Shown here in pieces: positions 26,225 through 35,663 of a DNA stretch of 64,000 nt. The stretch is from Firm-04 sp964463355. Lineage in GTDB: Bacteria > Bacillota > Clostridia > Oscillospirales > Ruminococcaceae. The translations under genes were made by a program, and so were the position numbers. Under the pieces are notes generated by a model, which searched no databases, was not told the origin of the DNA, and saw only the letters and a program-made list of their open reading frames with translations. Every line of letters begins with the position of its first letter. The first letter of the stretch is position 1. The DNA lies in assembly GCA_964463355.1 (NCBI GenBank), contig CAYXBP010000004.1, positions 1-64,000 on the forward strand, written 5' to 3'.

Positions 26225-27450
26225 TGTGCTATCGTGAAAAACTAACGCAGCTTGCTGCCGATTGTCATGCCGAACTGACAGAGCATATTCTGCCGTTCTG
26301 GATGAGATTGCAGGACGATCGTGGCGGGTTTTACGGTCAGATGACACATGATCTTTGTGTGCATACCAATGCGTTCAAAGGCGTGATCTTACATGCGCGA
26401 ATTCTCTGGACTTTCTCTTCTGCCTATCTTCTTGAACAGAATCCTGCTTATTTGACGACTGCAAAGCACGCTTACGAATTTTTGTGTAAGGCAGAGGATT
26501 TCGAACACGGCGGTACTTACTGGTCGCTTGATGCGGAATGCGTTCCTTGTGAAACCAATAAGTATACCTATTGCATGGCTTTTGTGATCTATGGTCTTTC
26601 TTTGTATGCGGAAGCAAGCGGCGAAAGTGATGCGCTGGATTATGCCATGCGTCTTTTCCGTGTGATCGAACAGTATGCCGCGCAGCCTGATGGTTATCTG
26701 GAGAGTTTTTGTGCGGATTGGTCACCGTTGGAAAATGACCATCTTTCTGAGCATGATCTTGGGGCTGCCAAAACCATGAATACTACATTGCACCTGATTG
26801 AGGCATATGCCGAACTGTATCGTATTACTAAAAATATGGCAGTTGGCAGGGCTTTGAAATCTTTGCTTCAGTTGATGGCAGAGCGCATTTATGATCCCCA
26901 GGAGAATATGTTGCGTGTGTTCTTTGATGCACATCTGAATGTGTTGGGTGATCTGCATTCTTATGGTCATGATATTGAAGCCAGTTGGTTGATGGATCAT
27001 GCTTGTGATTGCTTGCAGGACAATGAAACTACTACCGTACTGCGCGAAATGAATCATCGTTTGGCTTTACATATCGAGCATCTTGCATTGCATGATGGTT
27101 GCGTATACAACGAGCGATTCCAAACAGAAATAGATAAAACAAGAGTATGGTGGGTGCAGGCTGAATCTGTGATCGGTTTTCTGAATGCTGCCGAATATGC
27201 GGCAAGGCATTCAGAGCAAACGGAATGCGCGCGCATGGTCGATAATGCAGTTGCAGTGTATGCAAACATTACAGCACAACAGATTGACCATCGTGACGGA
27301 GGCGAATGGTTTGCAGAGCTAGAGCTGGATGGTACGCCCATTCCTGCGAATGATATGGCAGGGCCGTGGAAGTGTCCGTACCACAACGGCAGAATGTGCA
27401 TGGAAGTCATGCATCGTGTTGGTATTCTTTGCGATTTGATCGCAATGTAA
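26221..27450 (+). CDS. Cellobiose 2-epimerase (AGE family)
   Basis: Cytoplasmic (alpha/alpha)6-barrel enzyme isomerising the reducing glucose of cellobiose or beta-1,4-linked disaccharides to mannose, feeding phosphorolysis. The roughly 409-residue protein resembles the Ruminococcus albus enzyme: LPFWMRLQDDRGGFYG, KGVILHARILW, HGGTYWSLD, SEHDLGAAKTMNT, GHDIEASWLM and WWVQAESVIG hold the conserved Trp, His and Glu of the site. Start ATG 26221 overlaps the secA stop (ATGA), so it appears translationally coupled to secA, an unexpected partner. No signal peptide. Strict cellobiose specificity versus N-acylglucosamine 2-epimerase is inferred from these motifs and the cellulolytic context. Confidence 0.9.
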   Translation: MMCYREKLTQLAADCHAELTEHILPFWMRLQDDRGGFYGQMTHDLCVHTNAFKGVILHARILWTFSSAYLLEQNPAYLTTAKHAYEFLCKAEDFEHGGTYWSLDAECVPCETNKYTYCMAFVIYGLSLYAEASGESDALDYAMRLFRVIEQYAAQPDGYLESFCADWSPLENDHLSEHDLGAAKTMNTTLHLIEAYAELYRITKNMAVGRALKSLLQLMAERIYDPQENMLRVFFDAHLNVLGDLHSYGHDIEASWLMDHACDCLQDNETTTVLREMNHRLALHIEHLALHDGCVYNERFQTEIDKTRVWWVQAESVIGFLNAAEYAARHSEQTECARMVDNAVAVYANITAQQIDHRDGGEWFAELELDGTPIPANDMAGPWKCPYHNGRMCMEVMHRVGILCDLIAM

Positions 27451-27456
27451 TATAAA
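27429..27456 (+). promoter_or_regulatory. Possible promoter of the GH9 gene
   Basis: TTGCGA (27429-27434), 16 bp, TATAAA (27451-27456), overlapping the end of the epimerase gene. A wobble-rich stem (about 27455-27485) follows. It would uncouple cellulase expression from secA, but read-through is also possible. Confidence 0.45.
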
Positions 27457-27518
27457 GGCATCATCTGTATTCTACGGTGGTGCCTAAATCGTTATAACCG
27501 AAAAAAGGGGAAGCTATT

Positions 27519-30119
27519 ATGGATTTGAAAAAGATATTTCAGGCGACTGCTTGCTTGTGCCTGGCGGCGACAATGTCCGTTGGCATGGTAATGCCTGCAT
27601 TTTCCAGCGCGGGTGAGGATCCAGGCACTGTGGATGATTCAGAAAAGGTATTTCCGGATCCCGACAGTTTTTCTTACGATGATGTAGAGGTAGACTTTGC
27701 CAAGGCACTGCAATATACCATGCATTTTTACAACGCAAATATGTGTGGTAGCGGTATTTCTGGCGGCAGATTGGAATGGCGCGGTGACTGTCATACCGAG
27801 GATGGTGCGATTCCGTTGAAGCCTTACGGTGAGGATTTCATTGGTACCAATCTTTCGCAGGAATTCATTGACGAGCATATTGATATACTGGATCCCGACG
27901 GTGACGGGACTGTGGATTGCGATGGCGGAATGCATGATGCAGGCGACCATGTGAAATTCTGTTTACCTGGCTCTTATGCTGCATCTACGCTGGCATGGGG
28001 CTATTACGAGTTCCGTGACGCATATGAAAAGACAGGTAATGCCGAACAGATAGAGGAAATTATCCATTGGTTTGCGGATTACTACCTGAAATGTCTTTAC
28101 TATAATGAGGACGGCTCTGTGTTGGCATACTGTTATCAGGTCGGTGAGGGCAATATCGACCACAACTACTGGATCGCTCCGGAACTGCAAAACACGACAG
28201 CCTTGCTGGATTTTGCAAGACCAGCGTATTTTGCAACAGTAGATACTCCTGCTTCTGATATGTGTGCAGGTACTTCTGCGGTGCTTGCTATTTGCTATTT
28301 GCTGTTCCGAGAAACCGAACCTGCGTTTGCCGAAGAATGCCGTAAGGGCGCATACGCTCTCTATGATTTTGCTGTTGAAACCCATGCAGAGGATGAAGGC
28401 TTGAAGGTACTTTCTCTTGGTTACGATGGCGGATTTTATACATCCAGCTATGATTACGATGAGTTGGCGTGGGCTGCCGTATGGCTTTATGAGTGTACCC
28501 TGACCGATGATCCTACTGCAACCGAAAAAGCATGGGAGTATATCAATGCGATCATTTCGGTAGATGAATCCATCAGCAATGATATGGGTGCGCATCCGTA
28601 TACTGGTTATGTGAAGCGCATTATTGCAGATACTGGCAACTGTTGGCAGAATATCTGGGTACACTGCTGGGATACGGTCTGGGGCGGCGTTTTTGCAAAG
28701 CTGGCACCAATCACCAATACAGCTCGTGATTGGTATATCTTCCGTTGGAATCTTGAGTACTGGTCGGGCATTACACATCTCGATCCTGGGCCTGATGATA
28801 AACTGTGGAACATGGAATACAATCCAGATCTGCCCTTGGATACAGGAGATACAACCTATCTTGCCAAAACACCTGCGGGATTCTCCATGCTGAATGAGTA
28901 TGGATCTGCGCGTTATAATACTGCGGCACAGCTTTGTGCATTGGTGTATGCAAAGTATTCTCCTGAAACGACCCATGATCCCATGCGTTTTGCTGATTGG
29001 GCATATACGCAGATGGAATATGTCATGGGCAAGAATCCTATGAATCGTCCTTATATCGTTGGCTATTCGGATACTGCTGCATCTCATCCTCATCACCGCG
29101 CAGCACATGGTTCCATGACGCTGAATATGGATGAACCGTGGGATCAAACTCACGTACTCTGGGGTGCATTGGTCGGCGGGCCCGATTCTGGCGACTGGCA
29201 TCGTGATATTACAAAGGACTACATCTACAACGAGGTTGCAGTGGACTATAATGCAGCCGTTGTGGGTGCTTGTGCAGGGTTTTATCACTATTATGGTACA
29301 GATGAGATGTCCATTGATGCAAACTTCCCACCTTCTGAGGAAAGCATGCAGGGCTCTGAAATCGTAGAATTTACGCTAGCTGCCGCAGTTGGTCAGGAAG
29401 ATGCGCAGGCGACTCAGGTGCTGGTTGAGATTACCAATCAAAGTTCCCAGCCGCCCCGTTATCTGGATGAGGTTAAGGTGCGTTACTATTTCAGTATTGC
29501 CGAGCTTTTGGCGAACGGTCAGACCATTGATGATCTGGATGTTCGCATTGACTATGACGAAATGAAATCCGATACCAACGGCGAATACTATGTTACCTAC
29601 GAAATGGAGCAGTATAACGATCAAGGCGATTGCTACATTGAGTTTACATGGTCAGACTATCAGTTTTACGGTGACCTGCAATTCCAGTTTGCATTGATGG
29701 CACCTGTGCAGAATAGCCAGTATGTATTTGTATGGGATCCCACCAATGATTACAGCCGCTCAGATTTGAAAACTGCTGATGAACTAGGTGTTCCATTGAA
29801 TGAAGCACCAGTCTATTATGAGAAGATCACTATGTATGTGGATGGTGAGCAAGTCTGGGGCAATGCACCTGATGATGCCCCTGGTGCAGAATTGAAGGCA
29901 TTGTATGGCGATGTGAACTGCGATAAGAACGTCAGAATCAATGATGTGATTTTGCTGAACCGTTTACTGAGCGAGGATACATCTGCGAGTGTAACTGCAC
30001 AGGGTATGCTGAATGCCGATTGCAACGCGAGCGGTTCGCCAGATGCTGGTGACAGTGTGCTGATCCTGAGCTACCTCGCAGGCATTATTGATGTGAATGC
30101 CCTCGGTAAAGCTTCCTGA
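27519..30119 (+). CDS. Cellulosomal endoglucanase: GH9-CBM3c-dockerin
   Basis: Secreted 866-residue processive-type cellulase. It has a signal peptide (about 1-31) and a GH9 (alpha/alpha)6 domain (about 53-600) with the catalytic base region DAGDHVKF (140-147), HPHHRAAHG (523-531) and the acid Glu572 in YNEVAVDYN. A fused CBM3c-like beta-sandwich follows (about 612-785, starting VEFTLAAAVG), then a type I dockerin (796-858) with loops DVNCDKNVRIND and DCNASGSPDAGD. GH9 with a tight CBM3c is the classic processive endoglucanase layout. An insertion LDPDGDGTVDCDGG just before the catalytic Asp reads like an EF-hand loop. AAAAGGGG lies before the ATG. Works with the scaffoldin at 12.9 kb if the dockerin classes match. 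Confidence 0.95.
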   Translation: MDLKKIFQATACLCLAATMSVGMVMPAFSSAGEDPGTVDDSEKVFPDPDSFSYDDVEVDFAKALQYTMHFYNANMCGSGISGGRLEWRGDCHTEDGAIPLKPYGEDFIGTNLSQEFIDEHIDILDPDGDGTVDCDGGMHDAGDHVKFCLPGSYAASTLAWGYYEFRDAYEKTGNAEQIEEIIHWFADYYLKCLYYNEDGSVLAYCYQVGEGNIDHNYWIAPELQNTTALLDFARPAYFATVDTPASDMCAGTSAVLAICYLLFRETEPAFAEECRKGAYALYDFAVETHAEDEGLKVLSLGYDGGFYTSSYDYDELAWAAVWLYECTLTDDPTATEKAWEYINAIISVDESISNDMGAHPYTGYVKRIIADTGNCWQNIWVHCWDTVWGGVFAKLAPITNTARDWYIFRWNLEYWSGITHLDPGPDDKLWNMEYNPDLPLDTGDTTYLAKTPAGFSMLNEYGSARYNTAAQLCALVYAKYSPETTHDPMRFADWAYTQMEYVMGKNPMNRPYIVGYSDTAASHPHHRAAHGSMTLNMDEPWDQTHVLWGALVGGPDSGDWHRDITKDYIYNEVAVDYNAAVVGACAGFYHYYGTDEMSIDANFPPSEESMQGSEIVEFTLAAAVGQEDAQATQVLVEITNQSSQPPRYLDEVKVRYYFSIAELLANGQTIDDLDVRIDYDEMKSDTNGEYYVTYEMEQYNDQGDCYIEFTWSDYQFYGDLQFQFALMAPVQNSQYVFVWDPTNDYSRSDLKTADELGVPLNEAPVYYEKITMYVDGEQVWGNAPDDAPGAELKALYGDVNCDKNVRINDVILLNRLLSEDTSASVTAQGMLNADCNASGSPDAGDSVLILSYLAGIIDVNALGKAS

Positions 30120-30182
30120 TTCAAACAGGGGAGATTTGGGGTCGTTTCAACTAACAACGTATACAGGAAAGGATTGTTGATT

Positions 30183-31292
30183 GTGCGACTGATAACAAAA
30201 AACGCAGCGTTGATCATCGCTGTTGCACTATCTGCTTTTACGCCGGTTTTATCGGCTACCGCAGCAAGCACGATTTTGGGAGATGTGGATGCCAATGGTA
30301 AGGTCACGGTGGCGGATGCGATCATGATCAATCGTATTGTTGCCGAGGATGCCGATGGTCTTGTGTCAGATGGTCTTGTCAATGCGGATACAGATCACAA
30401 TGATTTGGTTACTGTAGATGATTCAATGCGGTTGCTGTTGTATCTGGCTGGATCGCTGACGCAAGCAGAATTCTTCGGTACGGTCAATGAGAACGGCTAC
30501 GATTTAAGTGGCTTTGCGTATCAGTGGCCTGAGGTTTTTTCCAAAGATGACAGCGTCACCATTACGGATCACAGTTATGTGAGCCACGATGTCAGTATCA
30601 CCATTACCGACCATATCAGTGATAACATGGCATATTATGTTGCGGATATCTATATCCGTGATCTTGACAGTTTCCGTTCGGCATTTGCAAAGGGTACTTA
30701 TCCAGAACCGAGAAGTGCCCAGACGGACTCCGTGCGTAATATGGCGAAAGAAAACAACGCGATTCTGGCGATCAATGCAGATTATTGCGAGATCCGTTAC
30801 ACAGGCATTCTGTATCGCAACGGTGTGCTTTATCGTGATGTAGACAAGGATGAGGTAGCAGCAATCAGTTATGACGGCGTGCTGACGACCTATACCAACG
30901 AGGAGTTCCGTGCGCTTTCGCAGGAGCAACTGGACGATATCTGGCAGACCTCTACCTTTGGCCCTGCCTTGTTGGAGGATGGTGAACCAATCAGTGGCTA
31001 TACGGGGCCCATTGCAGGTGCAAATCCGCGTAGTGCGCTTGGATACTATGAGCCAGGACACTATTGCTTTGTCCAGTGTGATGGTAGACAGGACGGTTAT
31101 TCCATTGGAATGACGATGGACGAATTTGCGGTGCTGATGGATTCTCTCGGTTGTACGGAGGCATACAACCTTGATGGTGGCACTTCGTCCGAGATGGTGT
31201 TTAACGGCGAGCGCGTCAATCAGCCATATAATGGCGGGCGTTATTCCAGTGATATTTTTTACATCTGCGAGATTCCCGTCGCAGCAGAATAA
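30183..31292 (+). CDS. Secreted dockerin-phosphodiester glycosidase (NAGPA/DUF2233) fusion
   Basis: Signal peptide (about 1-28), then an N-terminal dockerin (about 32-93) with loops DVDANGKVTVAD and DTDHNDLVTVDD, then a phosphodiester glycosidase domain to the C terminus (about 100-369). That domain shows NPRSALGYYE, QCDGRQDGYSIGMT and the hallmark AYNLDGGTSSEMVFNGERVNQP. The family hydrolyses sugar-phosphodiester bonds (mammalian uncovering enzyme; bacterial exopolysaccharide or teichoic-type substrates). Three in-frame starts cluster (TTG 30174, TTG 30177, GTG 30183); AGGAAAGGA at 30165-30173 suits the GTG best. Located 63 bp after the GH9 gene, so probably part of the same cellulosomal cluster. 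Substrate unknown. Confidence 0.85.
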   Translation: MRLITKNAALIIAVALSAFTPVLSATAASTILGDVDANGKVTVADAIMINRIVAEDADGLVSDGLVNADTDHNDLVTVDDSMRLLLYLAGSLTQAEFFGTVNENGYDLSGFAYQWPEVFSKDDSVTITDHSYVSHDVSITITDHISDNMAYYVADIYIRDLDSFRSAFAKGTYPEPRSAQTDSVRNMAKENNAILAINADYCEIRYTGILYRNGVLYRDVDKDEVAAISYDGVLTTYTNEEFRALSQEQLDDIWQTSTFGPALLEDGEPISGYTGPIAGANPRSALGYYEPGHYCFVQCDGRQDGYSIGMTMDEFAVLMDSLGCTEAYNLDGGTSSEMVFNGERVNQPYNGGRYSSDIFYICEIPVAAE

Positions 31293-31295
31293 TAG

Positions 31296-31330
31296 AAACG
31301 GCGGTGTTGTCTGATAGCACCGCCGTTTTG
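31296..31330 (+). terminator. Terminator after the dockerin-phosphodiester glycosidase gene
   Basis: A perfect 11-bp stem AAACGGCGGTG / CACCGCCGTTT with 11-nt loop and TTTTG, isolating rarA from the cellulosomal genes. Confidence 0.9.
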
Positions 31331-31347
31331 TATCAAAGGAGGTAAAT

Positions 31348-32616
31348 ATGGTACCATTAGCGGAACGGCTTCGCCCAAAAAACATTGATGAAATGGTGGG
31401 GCAGCCACAATTGTTTGGCAAAAATAGTCCGATGCGACGCATCACAGAATCAGGCAAGATTCCTAATATGATATTCTACGGGCCTTCTGGTGTGGGAAAA
31501 ACCACATTGGCGCGTATTCTTGCCGATCGTACAGATTTACGCCTGTTTAAGCTCAACGGTACAACGGCTTCGGTAGGGGATATCCGCGAAATATTGCAGG
31601 AAAGTGGCTCATTATTCGGTTCAAATGGCATTCTCCTGTATCTGGATGAGATACAATACCTCAACAAAAAGCAGCAGCAAAGTCTTTTGGAATACATCGA
31701 AAACGGTAGTGTTACTCTGATTGCATCCACAACGGAGAACCCGTATTTTGCGGTGTTTAATGCCATTATTAGTCGTTGTACTGTCTTTGAATTCAAGCCC
31801 GTGACGGCAAAGGAACTTGTACCAGCCATCGTACGTGCGTTTCAGTTTCTGGAGAATGAACAGGGAACGCCCATTTGCTATGATGATACCGTTGTGCCAT
31901 ATATTGCAGCAGGTTGCGGCGGTGATGTACGAAAAGCTGTCAATACTGTGGAACTTGCTGTGCTTTCCGGCGAAAGGACCGAACAGGGAATCGTTGTAGA
32001 TACGGAAGGCGTGCAAAGTTTGACACAGCGCAGTAATATGCGCTATGATCGCGAGGGTGATCAGCACTATGACCTGCTCTCTGCTCTGCACAAGTCCATT
32101 CGAGGATCCGATGAAAATGCGGCAATTCACTACGCTGCAAGATTGATGGAGGCGGGTGATCTATTATCTCTGTGCCGCAGATTGCTCTGTATTGCAGCTG
32201 AGGATGTTGGGCTAGCCTATCCTATGGCAATTCCGATTGTCAAGGCGGCGGTGGATTCTGCGTTGCAGCTTGGCTTTCCAGAAGCAAGATTGCCCCTTGC
32301 CGATGCTGTAATCCTGCTAGCCACTGCGCCAAAATCCAACAGCGGATACCTTGCCGTAGATGCAGCATTGAAAGATATCCGTGCAGGTCTTTCGGGTGAT
32401 TTTCCTCGCTGCCTCCAGAATGTACATTTCGACGGTGCTGATGCAAAACAAAAGGGACAGCATTACCGCTGTCCCCATGATTATCCGAATCATTATGTTG
32501 AGCAGCAGTATCTTCCTGATACGCTGCGTGATAGAATCTATTACGAATACGGCGATAACCGTCAGGAGCAGGCAGCAAAGGACTATTGGGCAAAAATCAA
32601 GCCATCAAAACGGTAA
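31348..32616 (+). CDS. rarA: Replication-associated recombination protein RarA (MgsA/WRNIP1 family AAA+ ATPase)
   Basis: Acts at stalled replication forks. The 422-residue protein has the signature N terminus PLAERLRPKNIDEMVGQ, Walker A GPSGVGKTT, Walker B LYLDEIQ, sensor 1 IASTTENP, and the C-terminal MgsA domain with the tetramerisation region LSGDFPRCLQN and HYRCPHDYPNHYVEQQYLP. Perfect AAAGGAGGT ribosome binding site 5 nt before the ATG. Its last 12 bp overlap the end of the convergent AEC transporter gene, with no terminator between them. Confidence 0.96.
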   Translation: MVPLAERLRPKNIDEMVGQPQLFGKNSPMRRITESGKIPNMIFYGPSGVGKTTLARILADRTDLRLFKLNGTTASVGDIREILQESGSLFGSNGILLYLDEIQYLNKKQQQSLLEYIENGSVTLIASTTENPYFAVFNAIISRCTVFEFKPVTAKELVPAIVRAFQFLENEQGTPICYDDTVVPYIAAGCGGDVRKAVNTVELAVLSGERTEQGIVVDTEGVQSLTQRSNMRYDREGDQHYDLLSALHKSIRGSDENAAIHYAARLMEAGDLLSLCRRLLCIAAEDVGLAYPMAIPIVKAAVDSALQLGFPEARLPLADAVILLATAPKSNSGYLAVDAALKDIRAGLSGDFPRCLQNVHFDGADAKQKGQHYRCPHDYPNHYVEQQYLPDTLRDRIYYEYGDNRQEQAAKDYWAKIKPSKR

Positions 32617-33591
32617 CGCAGTGTTGCAAAACCAAACGATCAGCGGCAAAGATACCAGCGAGCAGAGCGTTGTTACAAATATCGCCTGCGATGCCAGTTT
32701 TTCATCGGATTTGTATTCTGTGGCAAACAGTGCCGCCATATTGGCAATTGGCATTGCAGCCATCAGCAGCAAAACGGAAGCTAGGGTTTCGTGCGGGATG
32801 ACCAGACGTATCATCAACCACATGGGTATAGGCAGAATAAACTGCCGTACCAGTGCATAAAGATTCAGGCGTCGGTTGCTAAGGGTGCTTTTCAAGGGTG
32901 TACCTGCAAGATTTGCACCAACTACAAGCATCGCAAGAGGAGAGGTCAGCCCGCCCAATGTATCACAGGCATCTGCCAATAATGCAGGTAGCTGTATCTT
33001 CAACGAGAACAGCAGGACAGCCACGGCACAGCAAAGTACACCAGGTGTTAGTAGAAGCTTTTTGGGCTGCATCCGTTGCCACGCACTGCGTTTGTCGTTG
33101 CTGTCGGTTGCTTTGTCGGCAGAGATCAATACTACACCTACCGTGTAGATCAGCACGTTGAACACGCTGTTGAGGATTGCAGCATAGAATAAACCTTCGG
33201 TGCCGCACACGGCGAGAGCAATAGGGAATCCCATAAAGCCTACATTGCCGAATACCGTCATAAAGGTATAGAGGTTGCGTGTATCTTTTGAAAACCGAAA
33301 CAGCATTGTTACGACAATGCCCAGAAGAATCATCACCAGATAAAACCCAACGGATACCATAAACAAATACCCGACATGTAACGAGGTGCCGCCTGTTTCA
33401 TCGTTGATAATCATTTGCAGTCGGTCATTGAATGCGTCAAGGATCATCAGCGGCGTAGTGACATAGAGCATCAGTTTTGTGAGTTTCTGCTTGGTATGCT
33501 GGTCAATGATATCCAGTCTTGCAAGCACTACACCAATACAAAGCACCAGAAACAACCGCAGCAGCTGCTCTAAGATCACGGGAATATCCAT
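32605..33591 (-). CDS. AEC-family (auxin efflux carrier-like) transporter
   Basis: A 328-residue membrane protein with about ten helices in two inverted halves, as in bacterial AEC (MleP/YfdV-type) permeases that export or exchange organic acids. Recognisable features are the N-terminal half with KLMLYVTTPLMILDAF and the second half with GGLTSPLAMLVVGANLAGTPLK, the conserved Pro/Asn helix break. GGAG lies 8 nt before ATG 33591; longer in-frame extensions run through the upstream terminator. Substrate cannot be inferred. The 3' end overlaps rarA by 12 bp. Confidence 0.88.
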   Translation of the reverse strand: MDIPVILEQLLRLFLVLCIGVVLARLDIIDQHTKQKLTKLMLYVTTPLMILDAFNDRLQMIINDETGGTSLHVGYLFMVSVGFYLVMILLGIVVTMLFRFSKDTRNLYTFMTVFGNVGFMGFPIALAVCGTEGLFYAAILNSVFNVLIYTVGVVLISADKATDSNDKRSAWQRMQPKKLLLTPGVLCCAVAVLLFSLKIQLPALLADACDTLGGLTSPLAMLVVGANLAGTPLKSTLSNRRLNLYALVRQFILPIPMWLMIRLVIPHETLASVLLLMAAMPIANMAALFATEYKSDEKLASQAIFVTTLCSLVSLPLIVWFCNTALPF

Positions 33592-33605
33592 AGTGTCATC
33601 TCCAC

Positions 33606-33641
33606 AAAAAGTGCAGTATGCAGACAACTGCACTTTTGCTT
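33606..33641. terminator. Terminator between degV and the AEC gene
   Basis: AAAAGTGCAG and CTGCACTTTT pair over 10 bp with an 11-nt loop and flanking T/A runs on both strands. It begins directly after the DegV stop, so it should end the degV transcript just upstream of the AEC gene. Confidence 0.85.
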
Positions 33642-34490
33642 TTATTTGCGAATAAACAGCACGCCAAGTGTATTTGGCCCGCAGTGGCTGGAAATTGTGC
33701 ATCCTGCAATGGTTTCTACAATGTTGTCAAAATCTGCGTGGGTGCAGATGGCAGTTCTGGCTGCATCCACGGCACCTTGTTCAGCACGGGTATGGGTGAC
33801 AAAAATCAACTCTTTTTGCAGGGTATCAGAATCGCTAAGACGATCATTCACATACTGTGTGACACAAGCAATAAAGTTGCCGCGATATTTCTTTACCACG
33901 CGCATTTCACCATCTTGAACAACGATACAGGGCTTCAGTTTCAGCATATTTGCACCCAGTGCGGCAACAGTAGAACATCTGCCACCCTTGTGCAGATAAT
34001 CCAGTCGGTCAACAATGAAGCTTGCATCCACCTTTGGAATAATATGCTCACGGAGATAAGTGGCAATTGCCGTGTGAGAAAGCCCCTCGTTAGCCTTATG
34101 CGCAGCCTGTAAAACAACATGTCCAAAGCCTGTGGAGAGGTTTGCGGAATCTACCACGACCACGCGATCAATTCCCTCAGCAGCGATACAGGCATTCTGG
34201 TAACAGCTGGAAAACTTTGCGCCAATGGTAAGGCAGATAACGGTATCATGTTCCTTCAGTGCCTGATCGAAGATCAGTGAATAAGTAGCAACAGGGATTG
34301 CAGCGGTTTTGGGAAGATCACCGCCATCGGCAACATGGCGAAAAATATCCTCCGCCTTGATCTCAATGCCATCTTGATAAGACTTGCCGTTGATTGTTAC
34401 ATACAGCGGTATAATCTGGATATGGTAACGCTCAATTTGCTCAGGCGAGAGATCGCAGGTACTATCAGCAATAATGTGGATAGCAGACAT
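33642..34490 (-). CDS. DegV family fatty-acid-binding protein (FakB-like)
   Basis: 282 residues with the two-domain EDD fold. It starts IHIIADSTCDLSPEQI, has the fatty-acid-contacting LPKTAAIPVATY segment and the conserved Ser/Thr-rich IGAKFSSCYQNA, and closes with GPNTLGVLFI. Family members present a fatty acid to the FakA kinase; a fakA gene lies at 48-50 kb, so a functional pair is plausible. ATG 34490 is preceded by AAGGAG at 11 nt; the GTG at 34502 sits on that ribosome binding site. Lipid specificity is not readable. Confidence 0.92.
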   Translation of the reverse strand: MSAIHIIADSTCDLSPEQIERYHIQIIPLYVTINGKSYQDGIEIKAEDIFRHVADGGDLPKTAAIPVATYSLIFDQALKEHDTVICLTIGAKFSSCYQNACIAAEGIDRVVVVDSANLSTGFGHVVLQAAHKANEGLSHTAIATYLREHIIPKVDASFIVDRLDYLHKGGRCSTVAALGANMLKLKPCIVVQDGEMRVVKKYRGNFIACVTQYVNDRLSDSDTLQKELIFVTHTRAEQGAVDAARTAICTHADFDNIVETIAGCTISSHCGPNTLGVLFIRK

Positions 34491-34608
34491 GGTTTTATAC
34501 ACTCCTTGTTATCAATGGTTCTCTGTATGGCATTATACCCTAAATGCGAAAAAAAGTCAAGGCAATGTGACACAGCGAGAAAAAATACGAGGAATTGCAA
34601 AGAAGAAA

Positions 34609-34637
34609 TTGACAAACTCGTTGGATTGGTATATAAT
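34609..34637 (+). promoter_or_regulatory. Promoter of ddh
   Basis: A consensus TTGACA (34609-34614), 17 bp, TATAAT (34632-34637), about 36 bp upstream of the start codon. Confidence 0.9.
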
Positions 34638-34673
34638 AGATGCAGCTTAAAAATACAAGGAGGTACTCAATTT

Positions 34674-35663
34674 ATGAATCCGATTCGTGTTGGCATTGTA
34701 GGCTATGGTAATCTGGGTAAAGGCGTTGAGCTAGCGATTCGCAGCAACAGTGATATGCAGCTTGCGTTTGTAGCGTCTCGCCGCGATCCAGCAACTGTAA
34801 AGCTGCAAACACCCAATGTGCCTGTGTACGCTTATGATTCACTGAAAGATCACCGCGATGATGCTGATGTCATTATCCTTTGCGGCGGGTCTGCTACGGA
34901 TCTCCCCACACAGACACCTGAAATCGCGACCATGTTCCATGTGGTAGACAGCTTTGATACCCACGCAAAGATTCCCACGCATTTTGCTGCTGTCAATGCA
35001 GCCGCTGAGGAAACTGGTCATGTGGCGGTCATTTCTGTAGGCTGGGATCCTGGTATGTTCTCTCTGGCAAGGTTGTACAGCAACTGCATCCTGCCTGACG
35101 GCAAAGATTATACCTTCTGGGGCAAGGGCATCAGCCAAGGGCATTCCGATGCTATTCGCCGCGTAGAGGGCGTTGTGGATGCCAGACAGTATACCATTCC
35201 CATTCAGGCAGCAATGGATGCTGTGAGGAGTGGGCAGCAACCTGATCTGACAACCCGACAGAAGCATCTCCGTGAGTGTTTTGTAGTTGCAGAGGAGGGC
35301 GCAGATCTCAAACGCATCGAGCATGATATCCGTACAATGCCCAATTATTTCGATGAGTACGACACAATTGTGCATTTTATATCCGCTGAGGAGTTGAAGA
35401 AGAATCACAGTGAGATTCCCCATGGTGGATTTGTTATGCGAAGCGGTACAACAGGTGTTAATCATGCGCATAAGCATCTCATTGAGTACAGCCTTAAGTT
35501 GGATTCCAACCCAGAGTTTACCACCAGCGTTCTCATTGCTTATGCAAGGGCAGCAATGCGTCTTGCAAGCAGAGGGGAACATGGCTGCAAGACTGTTTTT
35601 GACATTGCTCCAGCTGATCTTTCTCCGCTTTCTGGTGAGAGCCTACGCGCAACATTCCTCTGA
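34674..35663 (+). CDS. ddh: meso-Diaminopimelate D-dehydrogenase
   Basis: NADPH-dependent one-step synthesis of meso-diaminopimelate from tetrahydrodipicolinate and ammonia, for peptidoglycan and lysine. The 329-residue protein has the dinucleotide motif VGIVGYGNLGKGVE, VILCGGSATDLP, the conserved SVGWDPGMFSL and the substrate region WGKGISQGHSDA and GTTGVNHAH. AAGGAGG precedes ATG 34674 by 10 nt. Longer in-frame starts upstream lie before the promoter. The consensus promoter suggests strong constitutive expression. Confidence 0.96.
   Translation: MNPIRVGIVGYGNLGKGVELAIRSNSDMQLAFVASRRDPATVKLQTPNVPVYAYDSLKDHRDDADVIILCGGSATDLPTQTPEIATMFHVVDSFDTHAKIPTHFAAVNAAAEETGHVAVISVGWDPGMFSLARLYSNCILPDGKDYTFWGKGISQGHSDAIRRVEGVVDARQYTIPIQAAMDAVRSGQQPDLTTRQKHLRECFVVAEEGADLKRIEHDIRTMPNYFDEYDTIVHFISAEELKKNHSEIPHGGFVMRSGTTGVNHAHKHLIEYSLKLDSNPEFTTSVLIAYARAAMRLASRGEHGCKTVFDIAPADLSPLSGESLRATFL

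Noticed and set aside
25265..26347. 360-codon minus-strand frame opposite secA
   Set aside because: Shadow of the conserved secA coding sequence.
27963..29288. 441-codon minus-strand frame opposite the GH9 gene
   Set aside because: The sense strand encodes an intact GH9 domain with all signatures; the antisense frame shows no family motif.
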